Below, in pieces: positions 10,926 to 21,837 of a stretch of DNA of 64,000 bases. The notes beneath the pieces were generated by a model, which saw only the letters and a program-made list of their open reading frames with translations, ran no database searches and was not told the DNA's origin. Numbering within the stretch: position 1 is the stretch's first letter; each line of letters opens with the position of its first letter. Origin of the DNA: Dendrophyllia cribrosa (taxonomy: Eukaryota > Cnidaria > Anthozoa > Scleractinia > Dendrophylliidae); the NCBI GenBank assembly GCA_024195265.1, contig JAJLRJ010000005.1, positions 40,722,280 through 40,786,279 of the forward strand, read 5' to 3'. The position numbers were made by a program, and so were the translations under genes.

Positions 10926-11811
10926 TATGAGGTAATTATCCGCATGTTAATCATCCTAAATTCGCGCATCAACTGCATGGGCTGTTTTCACATGTTGAGC
11001 TCGGTAATGAAATGAGAAAGGTGTAATGGTTCTTCGTGTTACGAGTGTGGAACAAAAGGAAAAAAATCTGAGGTTCATAGGTTCGATTTCTGTCGGGGAC
11101 GCAATTTTTTTTCTTTGTCACGCTCGTGATGAACATTACATCTTTAATAAATTACTCAATTCTGATTGGCTAAGAGCAGTGTAGTTCAAGTGTAATACCA
11201 GTGCAAAAAGCGTAACACCAGTGCAAATTACAAATAAAAACAATATGATGCAAATATGATAGGTAATCATACGCTTAACTCGTTCAATTTGGGATTAATT
11301 TGCACTTGCGAGTTTTTCAAATTGAACTCGAAACCGTATGATTACCTGTACTTGTACGCCCTCCCCCACCGCCCCGGTGCGTTCGACGTATTGGTCATTA
11401 AAAAAGCAGGAGCCCATCAAAGTTCTTCTTGTTTTATTTTCGTGTCCCATTATTTTGTCCTAAAAATAAATGTTTCAAGAAAAGTTACCATTTAATTTAA
11501 TATCATGCTGTTATTGTTATCCCCACATTCTCTGTCTGTAATCTTCATTGCAATTATTATTTCCCGCGGGTAACATGTACTCCCGGTTTTGTACACGTAC
11601 ACGCATTTCACCCTCGTGACGCGCGCGCGCAATTGTTTTCCCTTCCCCACCCCGTGGTTATTACTCATGCGCATAGCGCGCATGAGGTATGTTTCCGGCT
11701 TCGTTTTTCTTGTTTTGAAAACGAAAATCAGCGTCATCATCCCCCCCCCCCCCTCCCCCCCCGCCCTCCACCCCGGCCCCGTCATTTCGTAAACCGCATA
11801 GTATAGCCTGC
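10926..11811. other. Dispersed repeats upstream of the SOCS-box gene
   Basis: Near 11010-11100 a tRNA-like end (AGGTTCGATTTCTGTCGGGG) suggests a SINE remnant. At 11260-11349 the inverted words GGTAATCATACG and CGTATGATTACC bound a small fold-back. C homopolymers occur near 11741-11765. No coding exon is supported. Confidence 0.4.
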
Positions 11812-11847
11812 TGCGAGCAAGCTTCCGGGCTCAGGGCTTGCTCGCAG
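11811..11847. repeat. Perfect 12 bp stem hairpin
   Basis: CTGCGAGCAAGC at 11811-11822 pairs with GCTTGCTCGCAG at 11836-11847 around a 13-base loop, about 150 bp upstream of the SOCS-box gene start. It may be a small transposon end or a structured 5' region. Confidence 0.6.
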
Positions 11848-11997
11848 TACGAAATTGCTTTAATTTAGTTTTAAAATTTACTACAATAGAAATTGCTGTT
11901 CTCCAAATGATTTACCAGTGTTAGGCGATAGATTTCTTATACTCCAAGAAAATCCAGGTGAAAGGTCAGTGGTAAGTTTCAAGTTTCTATGTTTACT

Positions 11998-13413
11998 ATG
12001 GCGGACACAGCCATGAAACTGGTTGCAAAAGCACAAGTCCCATTTTACTTCAAAACCAACGACAAAGTTGCTTGGATAGCCCGTGAGAATGTCAACCTTG
12101 TGGCCATAGCTCACACTTCAGTTTTCATGGAGAATGACTTCAGTCAAGGCGCGTCGAAAAAAGTCGAAATTAAATTAAAACTTTTGAACATGGAGACCGG
12201 AGATACAGAAATGGATCTTGGCTACATCTTGGTGTTCCCATGCCCTGTTCTCGAAATTGTTTGCGATTTAACACCCACTAGTGGTTATCCACTTCTGAAT
12301 GTTTTTGCTCGTTTAGAAGACTTTAGAAGTGGTCTTTACGTGTTTTCTTGCCCGTGTGATCACGAAGAAGAAATACTTCAGAAAAAAATGGAGATGATAT
12401 TGGATAGATGTAATCGTCATAAAAGTGGAAATTTCCGCTGGGGCGCAAGTGTTAACTTCATAAAGGTGTCAGCTCTTCGTAATGGACGCTACCGGTTGAG
12501 TGTTATTTTAAATGGTGGAGAATTCATACTGTATGAGATGGCAGTAGGAGAAGTTAGCAGCCACAAATCAAGCTGTAGTGGTTTTGAAATGCGAGTGTAC
12601 TGTGTCAATCACATAACAAGTAATGAAATGGAACTAAAGAACGTTCCATTTTCGTGGAGATTACTAGATTTCAGTCCAGATCAGAAAAACATGGCAGTTA
12701 TTGGTCGTGGATCTTGTGTATTTCACATCGGTCTGGTTTTTGTTGACATGAATTCTTTCACAGTTAATGCAGAGGTTCAATTGAAAGGGTTCCATTTTGT
12801 TGCTGATGCGAAATATTCCATTGAAGGGAATTTCTTTGTAGTGCTCTGCAGTGGTCAGCAAGTTAGAATGCCCGAGAGTGACAACCGTCAATCAGGCATT
12901 GATTTAAAAGACTGCAAGTCTGTGCTTATATGGGACACTTTGGGTAATCTACTACACAAGATTAACATTGACGTTTCCAGCATATCACCCTTGATAGCCT
13001 ACGAACTCTTTTTATCTCCCCATGACAACTACATTGTGATTCCTCAAAGTGGTGTTGATTGCAACAAAAGACAGTTTTCAGTGTTTTCAAAACATACACT
13101 CAATTTTTCAAAGCATGAAGCGCAATTTGATGATGAAGAAATATTACAAATGTATCACGAAAATGGAACAGAAAATTATGCAAGTTGTACCATTTCACCG
13201 AGTGGTCATCAATTACTGGTAACTCACTGCTGCAGTGCAAACACAGAGGATCAAAACCAAGAGGTCTCTAATCTTTTGGTGTATAAAATGAACAACTCGC
13301 CCACAATGTTAAAGGTTCTGTGTCGGGTTGCAGTGAGGAAATACTTTTGTGTTGAAAACTTGAAACAGCACGAAGTACCTAAGGACATTTTATCTTTTTT
13401 AAATTGGTGTTAA
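11998..13413 (+). CDS. Intronless beta-propeller-like protein with C-terminal SOCS box
   Basis: A 471-codon open frame. ATG 11998 (MADTAMKLV) has A at -3 and G at +4, so I prefer it to the in-frame ATG at 11989. The last ~38 residues fit a SOCS box: MLKVLCRVAVRKYF matches the Elongin-BC box (LxxLCR...R) and VPKDILSFL matches the C-terminal Cullin-box position. SOCS-box proteins recruit substrates to Elongin BC/Cullin ubiquitin ligases, so this is probably a substrate receptor. The preceding ~430 residues are beta-rich with propeller-like blades (LLDFSPDQKNMAVIGRG; SVLIWDTLGNLLHKI), though I cannot count clean WD40 repeats. The partner is unknown. There are no introns, so it may be a retrogene. 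The final codons lie within the first unit of a downstream tandem array. Confidence 0.75.
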   Translation: MADTAMKLVAKAQVPFYFKTNDKVAWIARENVNLVAIAHTSVFMENDFSQGASKKVEIKLKLLNMETGDTEMDLGYILVFPCPVLEIVCDLTPTSGYPLLNVFARLEDFRSGLYVFSCPCDHEEEILQKKMEMILDRCNRHKSGNFRWGASVNFIKVSALRNGRYRLSVILNGGEFILYEMAVGEVSSHKSSCSGFEMRVYCVNHITSNEMELKNVPFSWRLLDFSPDQKNMAVIGRGSCVFHIGLVFVDMNSFTVNAEVQLKGFHFVADAKYSIEGNFFVVLCSGQQVRMPESDNRQSGIDLKDCKSVLIWDTLGNLLHKINIDVSSISPLIAYELFLSPHDNYIVIPQSGVDCNKRQFSVFSKHTLNFSKHEAQFDDEEILQMYHENGTENYASCTISPSGHQLLVTHCCSANTEDQNQEVSNLLVYKMNNSPTMLKVLCRVAVRKYFCVENLKQHEVPKDILSFLNWC

Positions 13414-14425
13414 TGTTCCTATTGATAAAATAATTCACCTTCCCTGTTGGAGAAAAAAGTTGGGAAACAATGTCCTGTTCAAAACCTGAAAATGGTGTAA
13501 AGATTGTCTTTTTGAAATTGGTGTTAAAAGTTCCTATTGGTGAACTAACTCATCTTCCCTATTGGGAAAAAAAAAGTTAAAACAATGTCGTGTTCAAAAT
13601 TGGAAACGGTGGAAATAAGTCCATCAGGAAATGTTGTCTTTTTTAAAATGTGTTAGTTTCATTGGTGAATTAACTCGCCCTCCCTGTTGGGGAAAAAGTT
13701 GGATAACATTGTTCTGTTCAAAACCTGAAAAGGTGGAAAGACGTCCGGAATGTGTCTTTTTGAAATTGGTGTTTTAAGTTTCATTGGTGAACTATTTCTC
13801 ACCTTCACTGTTGGGTAACAGTTAAATAACTTATCTGTTGAAAACCTGAAAATGCTGGAAAGCCCCTCAGGAAATTCTGTATTTTTTAAATTGACTGGTG
13901 TTAAAAGTTCCTTTTGGTGAACTAACTCACCCTCCCTGTTGGGTAACAGTTAGAATTAAAATTTTCTATTCAAAACTTGAAATGGAAGAAAGTACCTCAG
14001 GCCCCGGGGAGGGAGGGTACTCATCATAATTTTTGGTGGGTGTGCTGCCCAGTTCTCCAAATTACGCCATTTTCATACCTGTTTTCAGACCTCATAAATG
14101 CTTATCTTTAGCAGTTAATCATACTGTATCATATCAAATGATAATTTTTGGTAATTTCTCTTTCTCTTTTTTTCATTTGAAGATATGTTTATACACTCTC
14201 ATAGTGCCCATAAAAAAGCTACATGTATACCCAATTTTAGACCAAGATTGGCAAAATGTTTACCTGTTTTTAGACCAAAATGACTCAAAAACAATACCCT
14301 TTGGGGCAGCACATACATGTAGCTCACATAGGTGAGTACCTCCTCCGCCGGACCCTCAGGAAATTTTGTCAATTTTTTAAAATAATTTGGGTTAAAGTTC
14401 CTAAATGTACAGGAGTTATTATGTA
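13372..14425 (+). repeat. ~120 bp tandem array starting inside the SOCS-box gene's last codons
   Basis: Units containing AAATTGGTGTTAA, then TTCCTATTGGTGAACTAACT, then CTGTTGG and CTGTTCAAAACCTGAAAA, recur with starts near 13391, 13505, 13634, 13752 and 13877. A further partial unit is split by the insertion at 14000-14352. The first unit includes the stop codon and the codons for VPKDILSFLNWC; later units keep diverged versions of those bases. The array therefore lies mainly in the 3' UTR. Confidence 0.85.
14000..14352. mobile_element. 353 bp inverted-repeat element inside the tandem array
   Basis: The ends (CCCCGGGGAGGGAGGGTACT on the left; GAGTACCTCCTCCGCCGG on the right) are imperfect inverted repeats. 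CCTCAG of the host repeat unit appears on both sides, consistent with a short target duplication. The same end type (GGGGTACTC..GAGTACCCC) is seen at 32099-32398. Confidence 0.65.
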
Positions 14426-14579
14426 ATTTGTTAATTATTTTAATGATTTCAATGGATTGTTCCTTTCCTACCTCAAAGTTCACTTCATTACCAATAAGCA
14501 TGGAGTAAACAAAAATGTTGTACTTGGAAGTTGTGAAGAGTATTTCATTTTACACATTTTTATACATTTGAACCCTTAC

Positions 14580-15115
14580 ACAACCAGATGCCATGCACCT
14601 CTTTAGAACCTCTAATTTCATTTGACCTGGGTATCATGCAGCTCTATTATTTTCAGGGCTAGGGTCCATTCCTGGCGGGGGGTTTACTCCCATATATAAA
14701 CTATATGGGTATGTGCCGCTGTGAAGGGTATGGTTTTCAAACAGTTTAGTCTGGGATAGGGCGTATAGAAATCAGAGAGTTTTGTTCTAGAATAGGGTAT
14801 CATTTGCTGGGATAGGAAATGAAACTCAGAAGAGGAACAGCCTCCCCTAAACGGAAATAAAATCATTGCGACAACATTGTTGACAGATGGTTTCCATTAA
14901 AAACACTATGTCAAGTCTGGGATAGGTTAGGGATTTTGGGGTGTCTAGTCTAGTATAGGGTTGCAAAATCAGCTGAATATGGTCTGGTATAGGGTAAGGG
15001 TTTCAGAGCCCCAGCAGCACAACCCTACCCAAAATATACAGAGTACCCCCCCCCCCCCGCTGAGGGGAATCCATGTTCTGTTGTCTGTTCTATGGTTTTC
15101 TCAGCTAATCCTGTC
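14580..15115 (+). repeat. Dispersed coral-type repeat with a nested element
   Basis: The repeat (AGAACCTCTAATTTCATT..CAGGGCTAGGGTCCATT..TTCTCAGCTAATCCTGT) is interrupted at about 14678-15073 by a second element with GGGATAGG-type motifs and C/G-rich ends. TCCAT appears on both sides of the insertion. Other copies of the host repeat: 25930-26065 and 27310-27435 (inverted) and 56685-56800 (direct). Confidence 0.7.
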
Positions 15116-16307
15116 ACTGAGGCAATACAAGAGGTTCATGGCTCTTCTACACAACCACTGACAGGCCATAAAAAGTTGTTCATACCAGGGTTTACCAGTG
15201 AGAAAACTATTACAAGAGTTTTTGTATGTTTGGGTGTCAAAACAGTGGCAATAACACCAAGGTGTTCCACCCTGCCACCCCCATGGGAGCTTGCTTGCAG
15301 GCCAACTCGCAGAGCAAATGAATTTTTAAGCAAAAAAAAAAAAATTGGCAGAATCCTAAGCAGCTGTGGAAACACTTTTTTTATGTCATGTACTTTCTCA
15401 GGTTTAACTTTTTTTATCAAACCTCCATAACTTTGTGGAAACACAAAAAGGGTTTTCTATTTCATATTATTTAATAATTTTAACATAACAGTGCTAAAAT
15501 AACAATGAAGCAATTTCAGCATGTTACTTCAATATTCTATTTGCTTCAGAATATTCATTTTTTTTACAAAAATATGCTATGAAATAATTATTTATTTCAC
15601 TAAGACAATGTGAGGGGAGGCACACTAACAATAATTTTTAACAGTTCACATCTATAATTTGGAACCAAAGAACCAGATATGATCAAGGTCTAAACAAATC
15701 AGATACCTTTTCAAACCTTATTGAAGAGCTGGGGTGCGTTACTGCATTCTGTTATATCAGGGTTCGTACTCTTTTCAGATTTTAAAATTCCATGTCTTTC
15801 CATGACCTTTTTCATGACCTTTTCAAATTTTTCATGACCAAGAGTTCAAGAGTTGTTTTCAAAATTTTATCAAAACGATCATTTTTTTTAATTTTTCATC
15901 TTGCCTTATTATTTCCACAATGTATGCCGCCTTAGTGATTTTGTACCATGAATATAATTTTCCATGACTTTCCATGACTTAATTCCAGGCCTGGAAATTA
16001 AATTATACAATTCCATGACTTTCCAGGTTTTTCCATGACTGTACAAACCCTGTATATTTGAGATTGTTGTTATTTTCTTGTTTTCTTTTCTGCTCTGATA
16101 TAGACTTTTTTCCTTGTATTCAGTAAACATTACTCTGGACTGTTTGTTTTGTGTGATTTGGCATCTACAGGTATTTATGAACAAAATACCCTTCATTACA
16201 ACATGCATACTGGTAACCAAGGGCATTTTTTCATAGACGTAGACCAAATCACACAAAACTATTCTATTTGTCCTATTCTTTGTTATCATCAACATCAACA
16301 ATCCATG

Positions 16308-17867
16308 TCATAATTTCTCTAGATCTTTAAGGCTGATACAAGAGTCATTCTCCAACAATCTCTCTGTCTCTGTGTTTGTGTCTTGATGTTCCTTTGACAT
16401 GCTTTCTTTATCACTTTTCAGTGCTTTGAGGTTATTATCTGTTGCTACATTGGGTGGCACTGGGGGTGGTTCAGCACTCACTTTATTATCTGCATCAAAC
16501 TTCACGGAGGCCACACACTTGTAAAAGCCATCTTTATCTTTCTTGTTCATTGAACACAGATGCAAGTCAGTCACTGACTCTTCACCAAAATTCAAGTCAG
16601 CACAGCTGGAATAACTTTCCACTGGAATCTTCTTCATTCCTTGTTTTCTCAACTTTGGGCTGCGAGTCAACTTCATGACTGTTAAGTGAGGGTTAAATTC
16701 ACGAGAATCTGTTGAAGGGATTCCCTCCTCTGCAAAGGTCTCCCTTACAATATTTGCTACTGTGTTCAGCCCTTCCATCTCCTCTTCACTGCAAAGTTTC
16801 ACAAAGAGAACTTGATGTCGAAAGTGGTCAAGGCCTGCAAAATTCAGTGTCAATGTGTCATTCTGCAAAATGGACTCCAGGCTACTTCTGCATTGATGTA
16901 AAATTTCTGTTGCCTTTTGAATTTGCTCCTCATCCTCAAGATGCACAACCAAAAGCGTTAAGTGCAATGTTGCAAGTGGAATAAGAGCAGGCTTCAGTTT
17001 CTCATTATGCGTAACAATTGAATCTTGAACGATTTTAACACCAGAGTGAATGTGAGGATTGTTAATGCGAATGGCTATGAAATGGTTTGGCATTATTCTT
17101 TTCGGTTTCTTTTTTGGTTTAGAAGAATAATCCTCTTTATTCTCACTTTTACTACATGTAGCTATATCAGACTCATCATCGTGAGATAAACTACTGAGGG
17201 CTTCGTCATCAGATAAAGTACTGAGCTGCCTTTTTCTCTTTCTCAAGAACTTTCTCTTTCTTTTTCTAGATTTAAGTTTGCCTTGGATGGCCCAACTTGC
17301 AGTATGTCTGGATTGCAAGTCTTCATTAAAGAGGTTTTCTAATCCAAGAGACTCGTCATCACAGTGCAAGTCAATGTTATTTGCTGGAGCATCAAGCTTT
17401 CTATTTCCTGTCTTTTGTCGTCTGGATTTTTTTCTGCTTTGCGTCATCAACCTTGATGTATCCACACATTGCAAGCTCTCATCAAAAAGAGTGTTTAACC
17501 CAAGTGAGTCATCAACATCCTTCAGATTGTTGACAGTGTCTGTTTCATCATTACATGTACTTGATTCCTTCAAAATCAAATCATCGTCATTCAAATTTGA
17601 TGATTCACCAGAAAATTGATCAGATTCTACAGCTAACACACATGCTCCATCACTGCGCTGATCATTGTTCAAAGGTGCCAGCTCTTGGGTTAAACTGCCA
17701 GTAGGAAAACTATTTTGATTGGTTGAGGAGTCCATTTGATTGACATCTGTAACATCTTTGGTCATATTCCTAGACTCGTCATCTTCAAGAATGTCCACAG
17801 AAACTAAATCACCATTTTCAGTGTTCACTGGCTTATCATGAAGTGATACTCCTTTTCCTCTCTCCAT
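16308..17867 (-). CDS. AKAP7: AKAP7-like 2H-phosphoesterase-fold protein, copy A
   Basis: From ATG 17867 (MERGKGVSLHDK) the frame gives 519 residues; it stays open to an ATG at 18119, but that extension matches the decayed leader of copy B and looks like 5' UTR. Residues ~253-440 form the AKAP7 nuclear-localisation/2H domain, starting MPNHFIAIRIN. The two HxT motifs are HLT at 302-304 and 394-396, as in LigT-like 2',5'-phosphodiesterases. A Lys/Arg-rich stretch (about 199-213) is a likely nuclear signal. Upstream is an acidic region with a repeated SLGLxxLFxExLQ motif. In vertebrates AKAP7 anchors protein kinase A, and its 2H domain can cleave 2',5'-oligoadenylate; neither is proven here. A spliced leader is suggested by a GTAAGT donor at 18354 in the shared promoter. 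Confidence 0.85.
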   Translation of the reverse strand: MERGKGVSLHDKPVNTENGDLVSVDILEDDESRNMTKDVTDVNQMDSSTNQNSFPTGSLTQELAPLNNDQRSDGACVLAVESDQFSGESSNLNDDDLILKESSTCNDETDTVNNLKDVDDSLGLNTLFDESLQCVDTSRLMTQSRKKSRRQKTGNRKLDAPANNIDLHCDDESLGLENLFNEDLQSRHTASWAIQGKLKSRKRKRKFLRKRKRQLSTLSDDEALSSLSHDDESDIATCSKSENKEDYSSKPKKKPKRIMPNHFIAIRINNPHIHSGVKIVQDSIVTHNEKLKPALIPLATLHLTLLVVHLEDEEQIQKATEILHQCRSSLESILQNDTLTLNFAGLDHFRHQVLFVKLCSEEEMEGLNTVANIVRETFAEEGIPSTDSREFNPHLTVMKLTRSPKLRKQGMKKIPVESYSSCADLNFGEESVTDLHLCSMNKKDKDGFYKCVASVKFDADNKVSAEPPPVPPNVATDNNLKALKSDKESMSKEHQDTNTETERLLENDSCISLKDLEKL

Positions 17868-18354
17868 ATTTGGTATTATTTTATTATTAAGTGGCCAAAT
17901 AAAATTGAAAGAGTTAAATGCCACAACTAAAACTCCCTCTCTTGTCTTTGAATGGCAAAATAAACGTTGATAGAGGCAGCCACGCGCAATGCTAGCGTCA
18001 CCACTTCCTCTTGTTTCTATTGGATTGTAACTTCGGGAATAAAATCGCACAATCCATGGGTAAAAACGGGAAACATTTCGAAGCCAGGTTTTTGTCAGCT
18101 GAGATGTTAGAAATATCATGTAAACAAGTGAAACTTTGGGCGCGATGAACGGCTGTCTAGTTAATCCAGTTTGCTTCCAAAGAATTCACAAATTATTGTT
18201 TCTTAATCTCTTCGTAGAGTACTGGAGTATTTCTCGACGGATTGCAGATGGAAGGCCGATAAAAGTTCTGATTTCTCTATTATAAACAAAGCGACAAAAA
18301 ATGCTACATTAAAGAATGACCGAATGGAGTGGAGACTGGGGTTGAGTTACTTAC

Positions 18355-18455
18355 CAACGAAGAAGGCCTGGGAATGAGTCTGAAACTACAGTCACAAATG
18401 CAGCAGATTCCCACGAAAATACAAAATGGCGGACCGTGGACAGTGAGATTCGGGC
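18355..18455 (-). promoter_or_regulatory. Shared AKAP7/UFSP2 promoter region, copy A (decayed)
   Basis: On the minus strand this holds a probable non-coding AKAP7 leader exon ending at a GTAAGT donor (18354 downward). On the plus strand it holds the relic of the UFSP2 start (AAAATGGCGGAC). Its counterpart in the second unit is at 24690-24780. Confidence 0.5.
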
Positions 18456-18465
18456 ACAGTTAGCC

Positions 18466-18791
18466 CAAGCTATATGTGTCACAGTAACCGTTACCAGCGA
18501 AATTATAAAGATTTGTAGTGAGAAAAAACGGGTTTAGTTCCATTGCTTTCTCTATATATGATTATATATATCCTTATTATATATAGAGAAAGCAATGGAA
18601 CTAAAACTCACTGGAAACGCTCTAAATCGCCCCCAAAACCACACAGGAGACAAGGAAACACACAAGCGAAGTAAGGTAGGCAATTTTTATTGAAATCTTG
18701 TTCGTATTTTTTAGCTCCTAGAATGGACCGTTTTTCTCATACAAATCTTTATAATTTCGCTCGTAACGGTTACTGTGACACATATAGCTTG
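18466..18791. mobile_element. 326 bp fold-back element with ~65 bp arms, inserted in the UFSP2 relic
   Basis: The arm CAAGCTATATGTGTCACAGT.. (18466 on) matches the reverse complement of the sequence ending at 18791, for about 65 bases with few mismatches. Inside, 18536-18606 is a second near-perfect palindrome (TTAGTTCCATTGCTTTCTCT and its complement around an AT-rich loop). Confidence 0.8.
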
Positions 18792-18811
18792 AGGTACCTG
18801 TGATTCGGGGT

Positions 18812-19130
18812 CTTTCTGCGTGTACCGGTACTCATTGTCTTCTATTGTTTGTGAGGTATTGTATTTTTGGTCTTGTTTTGCATTTGTATTATTGTCGTTC
18901 TTTGTTCCTTTTGTTTTGCGTCATCTGTTCTCCGGTACACACAGAAACAACCGAGATTCATGTACATTAAAACAGGTTAAAAAATGGTTCTGTCCTCGGT
19001 AACCGGTACCGGTACCGGTAACAAAAAGAACGAAACAAAGACTAAACAATAAACTACACGAAAACAATAGATCACAAACAAAGAGAATACAATGTAAAAT
19101 CCCTCATGTACCGGTACACCAGGACACAGC
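18812..19130. mobile_element. Fold-back element with ACCGGT-rich ends
   Basis: GTGTACCGGTAC at the left and GTACCGGTACAC at the right are inverted, and the arms share TTGTTTGTGA and similar words. The centre carries tandem ACCGGT steps near 19002-19020. It lies in the remains of UFSP2 intron 1. Confidence 0.55.
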
Positions 19131-19613
19131 CTAAAAAATAATATCCTTTGGCTATAAAATTGCAGAATACCCCGCAACTTATTAGCATCTTATTGAATAA
19201 CAATAATCCCTATTGTTTCATGCTCGTTTTTCCTGGGTTAGGGCTAGGTCTAGGAGTTTGTTAGCAGTTGCGGGGTATTCTGCAATTGCTCCTATCCTTT
19301 AAAAGAAATGAAGTGATATATTTGTCAATTTTTGCTTATTTACACTTTTGCAGAAATTGTTTCTTCACACCAAAACCCCAGAAAAAACTGTTCTATAGTT
19401 TTCTCAGCCAATCCTGTCAGCTAGCAATCCGAGAGGTTCATGGTGCCTCTACACAACCACTGACAGGCCATAAAAAGTTGGTTGTACCAGGGTTTACCAG
19501 TGAGAAAACTTCTGCAAGAGGATTTGTTTGTTTGGGTGTTAAAACAGAGTGGCTGTAATACCAAGGTGTTCCCCCAGCCCCAAGGGAGCTTGCTTGCAAG
19601 CGAACTCTAAATA

Positions 19614-19770
19614 CAGGTGGTGGACAAAACACTGACCCCCAGTCCATGGACTACCCTGATGGACCACCCAAATGGACTATCCTAACCCTAACCCTACCCC
19701 TAAAAATACTATTTCGAATGAGTACTAGTACTAGGGGTAGGGTAGTCAGTGTTTTGTCCATCACCAGAGA
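19614..19770. mobile_element. MITE with GGTGGACAAAACACTGAC ends and a telomere-like core
   Basis: GGTGGACAAAACACTGAC near 19620 is inverted at about 19749-19766 (GTCAGTGTTTTGTCCATCAC). The centre has a short CCTAACCCTAACCCT run at 19679-19693. The insertion is absent from the matching place in unit A. Confidence 0.6.
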
Positions 19771-20139
19771 TGCAAACCTCTGGAGATTGAAAATAGGGAG
19801 TTCAGTTTCTGGGGGTGAAATTTCTTTCGCGCCGAAGGCATGAATTGAGTGACATAGTCGCATGCATCTAGGGGGGTCCGGAAAAATGTTTTGGCTTAAC
19901 CCTCTAACTGCCATTTTCTGCATTCCTAAGACCCAAAAAGCATTTGTGAAGTTAAGATATGATGATGGACCAAATTTTTTTTGGATTTTGGAAAACTTTG
20001 GGTTAAAATCTTAGCCTATTGTAGAGAAAAGATCCAAAGTCGTTTTTATCTGGGAGATTTGATGACCCGTACGGGAGACCGGGAGATTCGTTCCGTATCC
20101 GGGAGACTCCGGGATAATCCGGGAGAGTTGGCATAAGTG

Positions 20140-21090
20140 CATCACCCTAAGTGCAAATGAATTTTCAGCCAAAAAAAAAAATGGGAGAATTCTAAACAGC
20201 TGTGGAAACACTCACTCTTATCTCATGTATCCCAGGTTTTTCCTTTTTTATCAAACCTCCAATTAATTTTACCATAACTTTGTGGAAACACACAAAAGGT
20301 TTTCTGCTTCACATTTTTTTAATGAGATTTAACATACCAGTGCTAAAAAAAAATTAATAATAAAGCAATTTCAGGATGTTACTTCAATTTTATTATAATT
20401 TTGCTTCAGAATATTAATTTTTCTTTTTACAAAAATATGCTGTTAATTTATTTACTAAGTCAATGGGAGGGGAGGCACACTAACAAAATATATCAGGATG
20501 CCTTTTCAAACCTCATTGAAGAGCTGGGGTGCATAACTGCATTATGTTATATTTGAGGTTGTAATGTTTTTTTTTTTTGCTCTGAATATATAGATTGTTT
20601 TCCTTGTATTCAGTGAACATTACTCTGGACTGTTTATTGTTTTGTGTGATTTGGCCCTCTATTTGTGAACCAAATATCCTTGGTTACAGCATATGCAAAC
20701 TGGTAACTTTTTCATAGACTGAGACCAAATCACACAAAACAAAACCAGAGCAGTGCTTCAATTCTCCAGTCCAAACAATGCCTCTGCACTTTTTGTATTT
20801 TGATACGTAATTTCCTGCAAACAAAACAACAATGTCAAATGATCAGTTTATAGGTTTTGTAGAGAATGTGAAAACACTATGTGGCTACATTTTCTGTCAC
20901 TATTTGAACTTGAAAGCCAATCCCAGTTATTCTAGGGAGGAGCATTTGCGTGACGAGCCCTAATAACAGCTGTGTAGGGGACTACAGTTATTCAGCTCCT
21001 GAACAATTCAGGCACATTTAATAGCGGAAAGAAAACAAATTGGAGCAATTGTAAAGTAGTCTAAAGAAGTGCAAATTCTTTTGCCTTGAC
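20140..21090. other. Unit B 3' flank and unassigned sequence
   Basis: 20145-20730 aligns with 15320-16260 of unit A (AAATGAATTTT[T/C]AGC; GCTGTGGAAACACT; CAATGGGAGGGGAGGCACAC). From 20750 to 21090 I see nothing I can name. Confidence 0.5.
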
Positions 21091-21837
21091 ATACATATAC
21101 ATACATACATTAACTTTATTTCAGCTCGAATTTACAGAGTAGCCTGTTGGCAAATATCTTCAAGAGAAAAAAAAACATTTAACCATCAAACAATAATTAA
21201 TTACACATTAAAACTTATAATAAATATCACACTCATATTCGAATCTTGGTATTGACATCAATGGCTAATTAAAGTTTGAAAGAGTATGGTCAGCATAATT
21301 TATTGTGAATTCTCTTATTATGCAGTGAAATAGTCCCTGCTTCCCCCCTCAGCTGGGGGTATGTCAATTCCTTGTCTCACAGGATGAATCTAAGGATGTG
21401 CTTATTTAGTGCCTCTAATTTATCTGAATTTTGAGAGCTACAAAAATGCCATACACTTAAACAATAATAAAAATGTGGAAGAATAAAAGCACTATTTAGT
21501 TTCAACATAGTTCCACGAGAAATGAATTTCCTGAATCTTATTAATACATTAAACTGATTGTTAATTTTCTTATTGTGACAATAATATGTTCATCAAAATA
21601 AGGGCTCAATATCAATAGTCATTCCAAATAGGTTAATTGAGTTTTTCATCGGGAGTGAGAATAATTTTGTGATTTGTCCTGCCAAGAATCATAGCCAGCT
21701 GTTTTCTAGCAAGCATTGGCCATCATTCCATTTAATCTCAGAACCACTTGTTCGCACTATTAAGATCATGTCGTAGGTAATTCTCTAGGGCCGCAGAGTC
21801 AATATCTGAATCTGATATAGTTGTTTGTCGTCAGCAT

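Larger units (their letters stand above)
18428..19389 (+). pseudogene. UFSP2 5' relic (broken exon 1 and start of exon 2)
   Basis: AAAATGGCGGAC..CAGTGAGATTCG matches UFSP2 exon 1 (24757 on) but is extended and then cut by two insertions; AAAACAGGTTAAAAA near 18968 matches the exon 1 donor. The intron 1 acceptor (ACACTTTTGCAG, 19342-19353) and about 36 bases of exon 2 follow, after which the sequence changes abruptly to the dispersed repeat that begins unit B. No functional product is possible. Confidence 0.8.

Noticed and set aside
11016..11100. Possible tRNA gene with a GGTTCGATT box
   Set aside because: No convincing A box, acceptor stem or anticodon arm; more like a SINE remnant.
17868..18119. 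N-terminal extension of AKAP7a (MIFLTSQLTKTWLRNVSRFY)
   Set aside because: The same stretch in copy B has an immediate stop after ATG-ATA-TTT, and vertebrate AKAP7 starts with a MER-type sequence; treated as 5' leader.
19679..19693. Telomere-like CCTAACCCTAACCCT
   Set aside because: Only about two and a half units inside a MITE; not evidence of a telomere or an ancient fusion.
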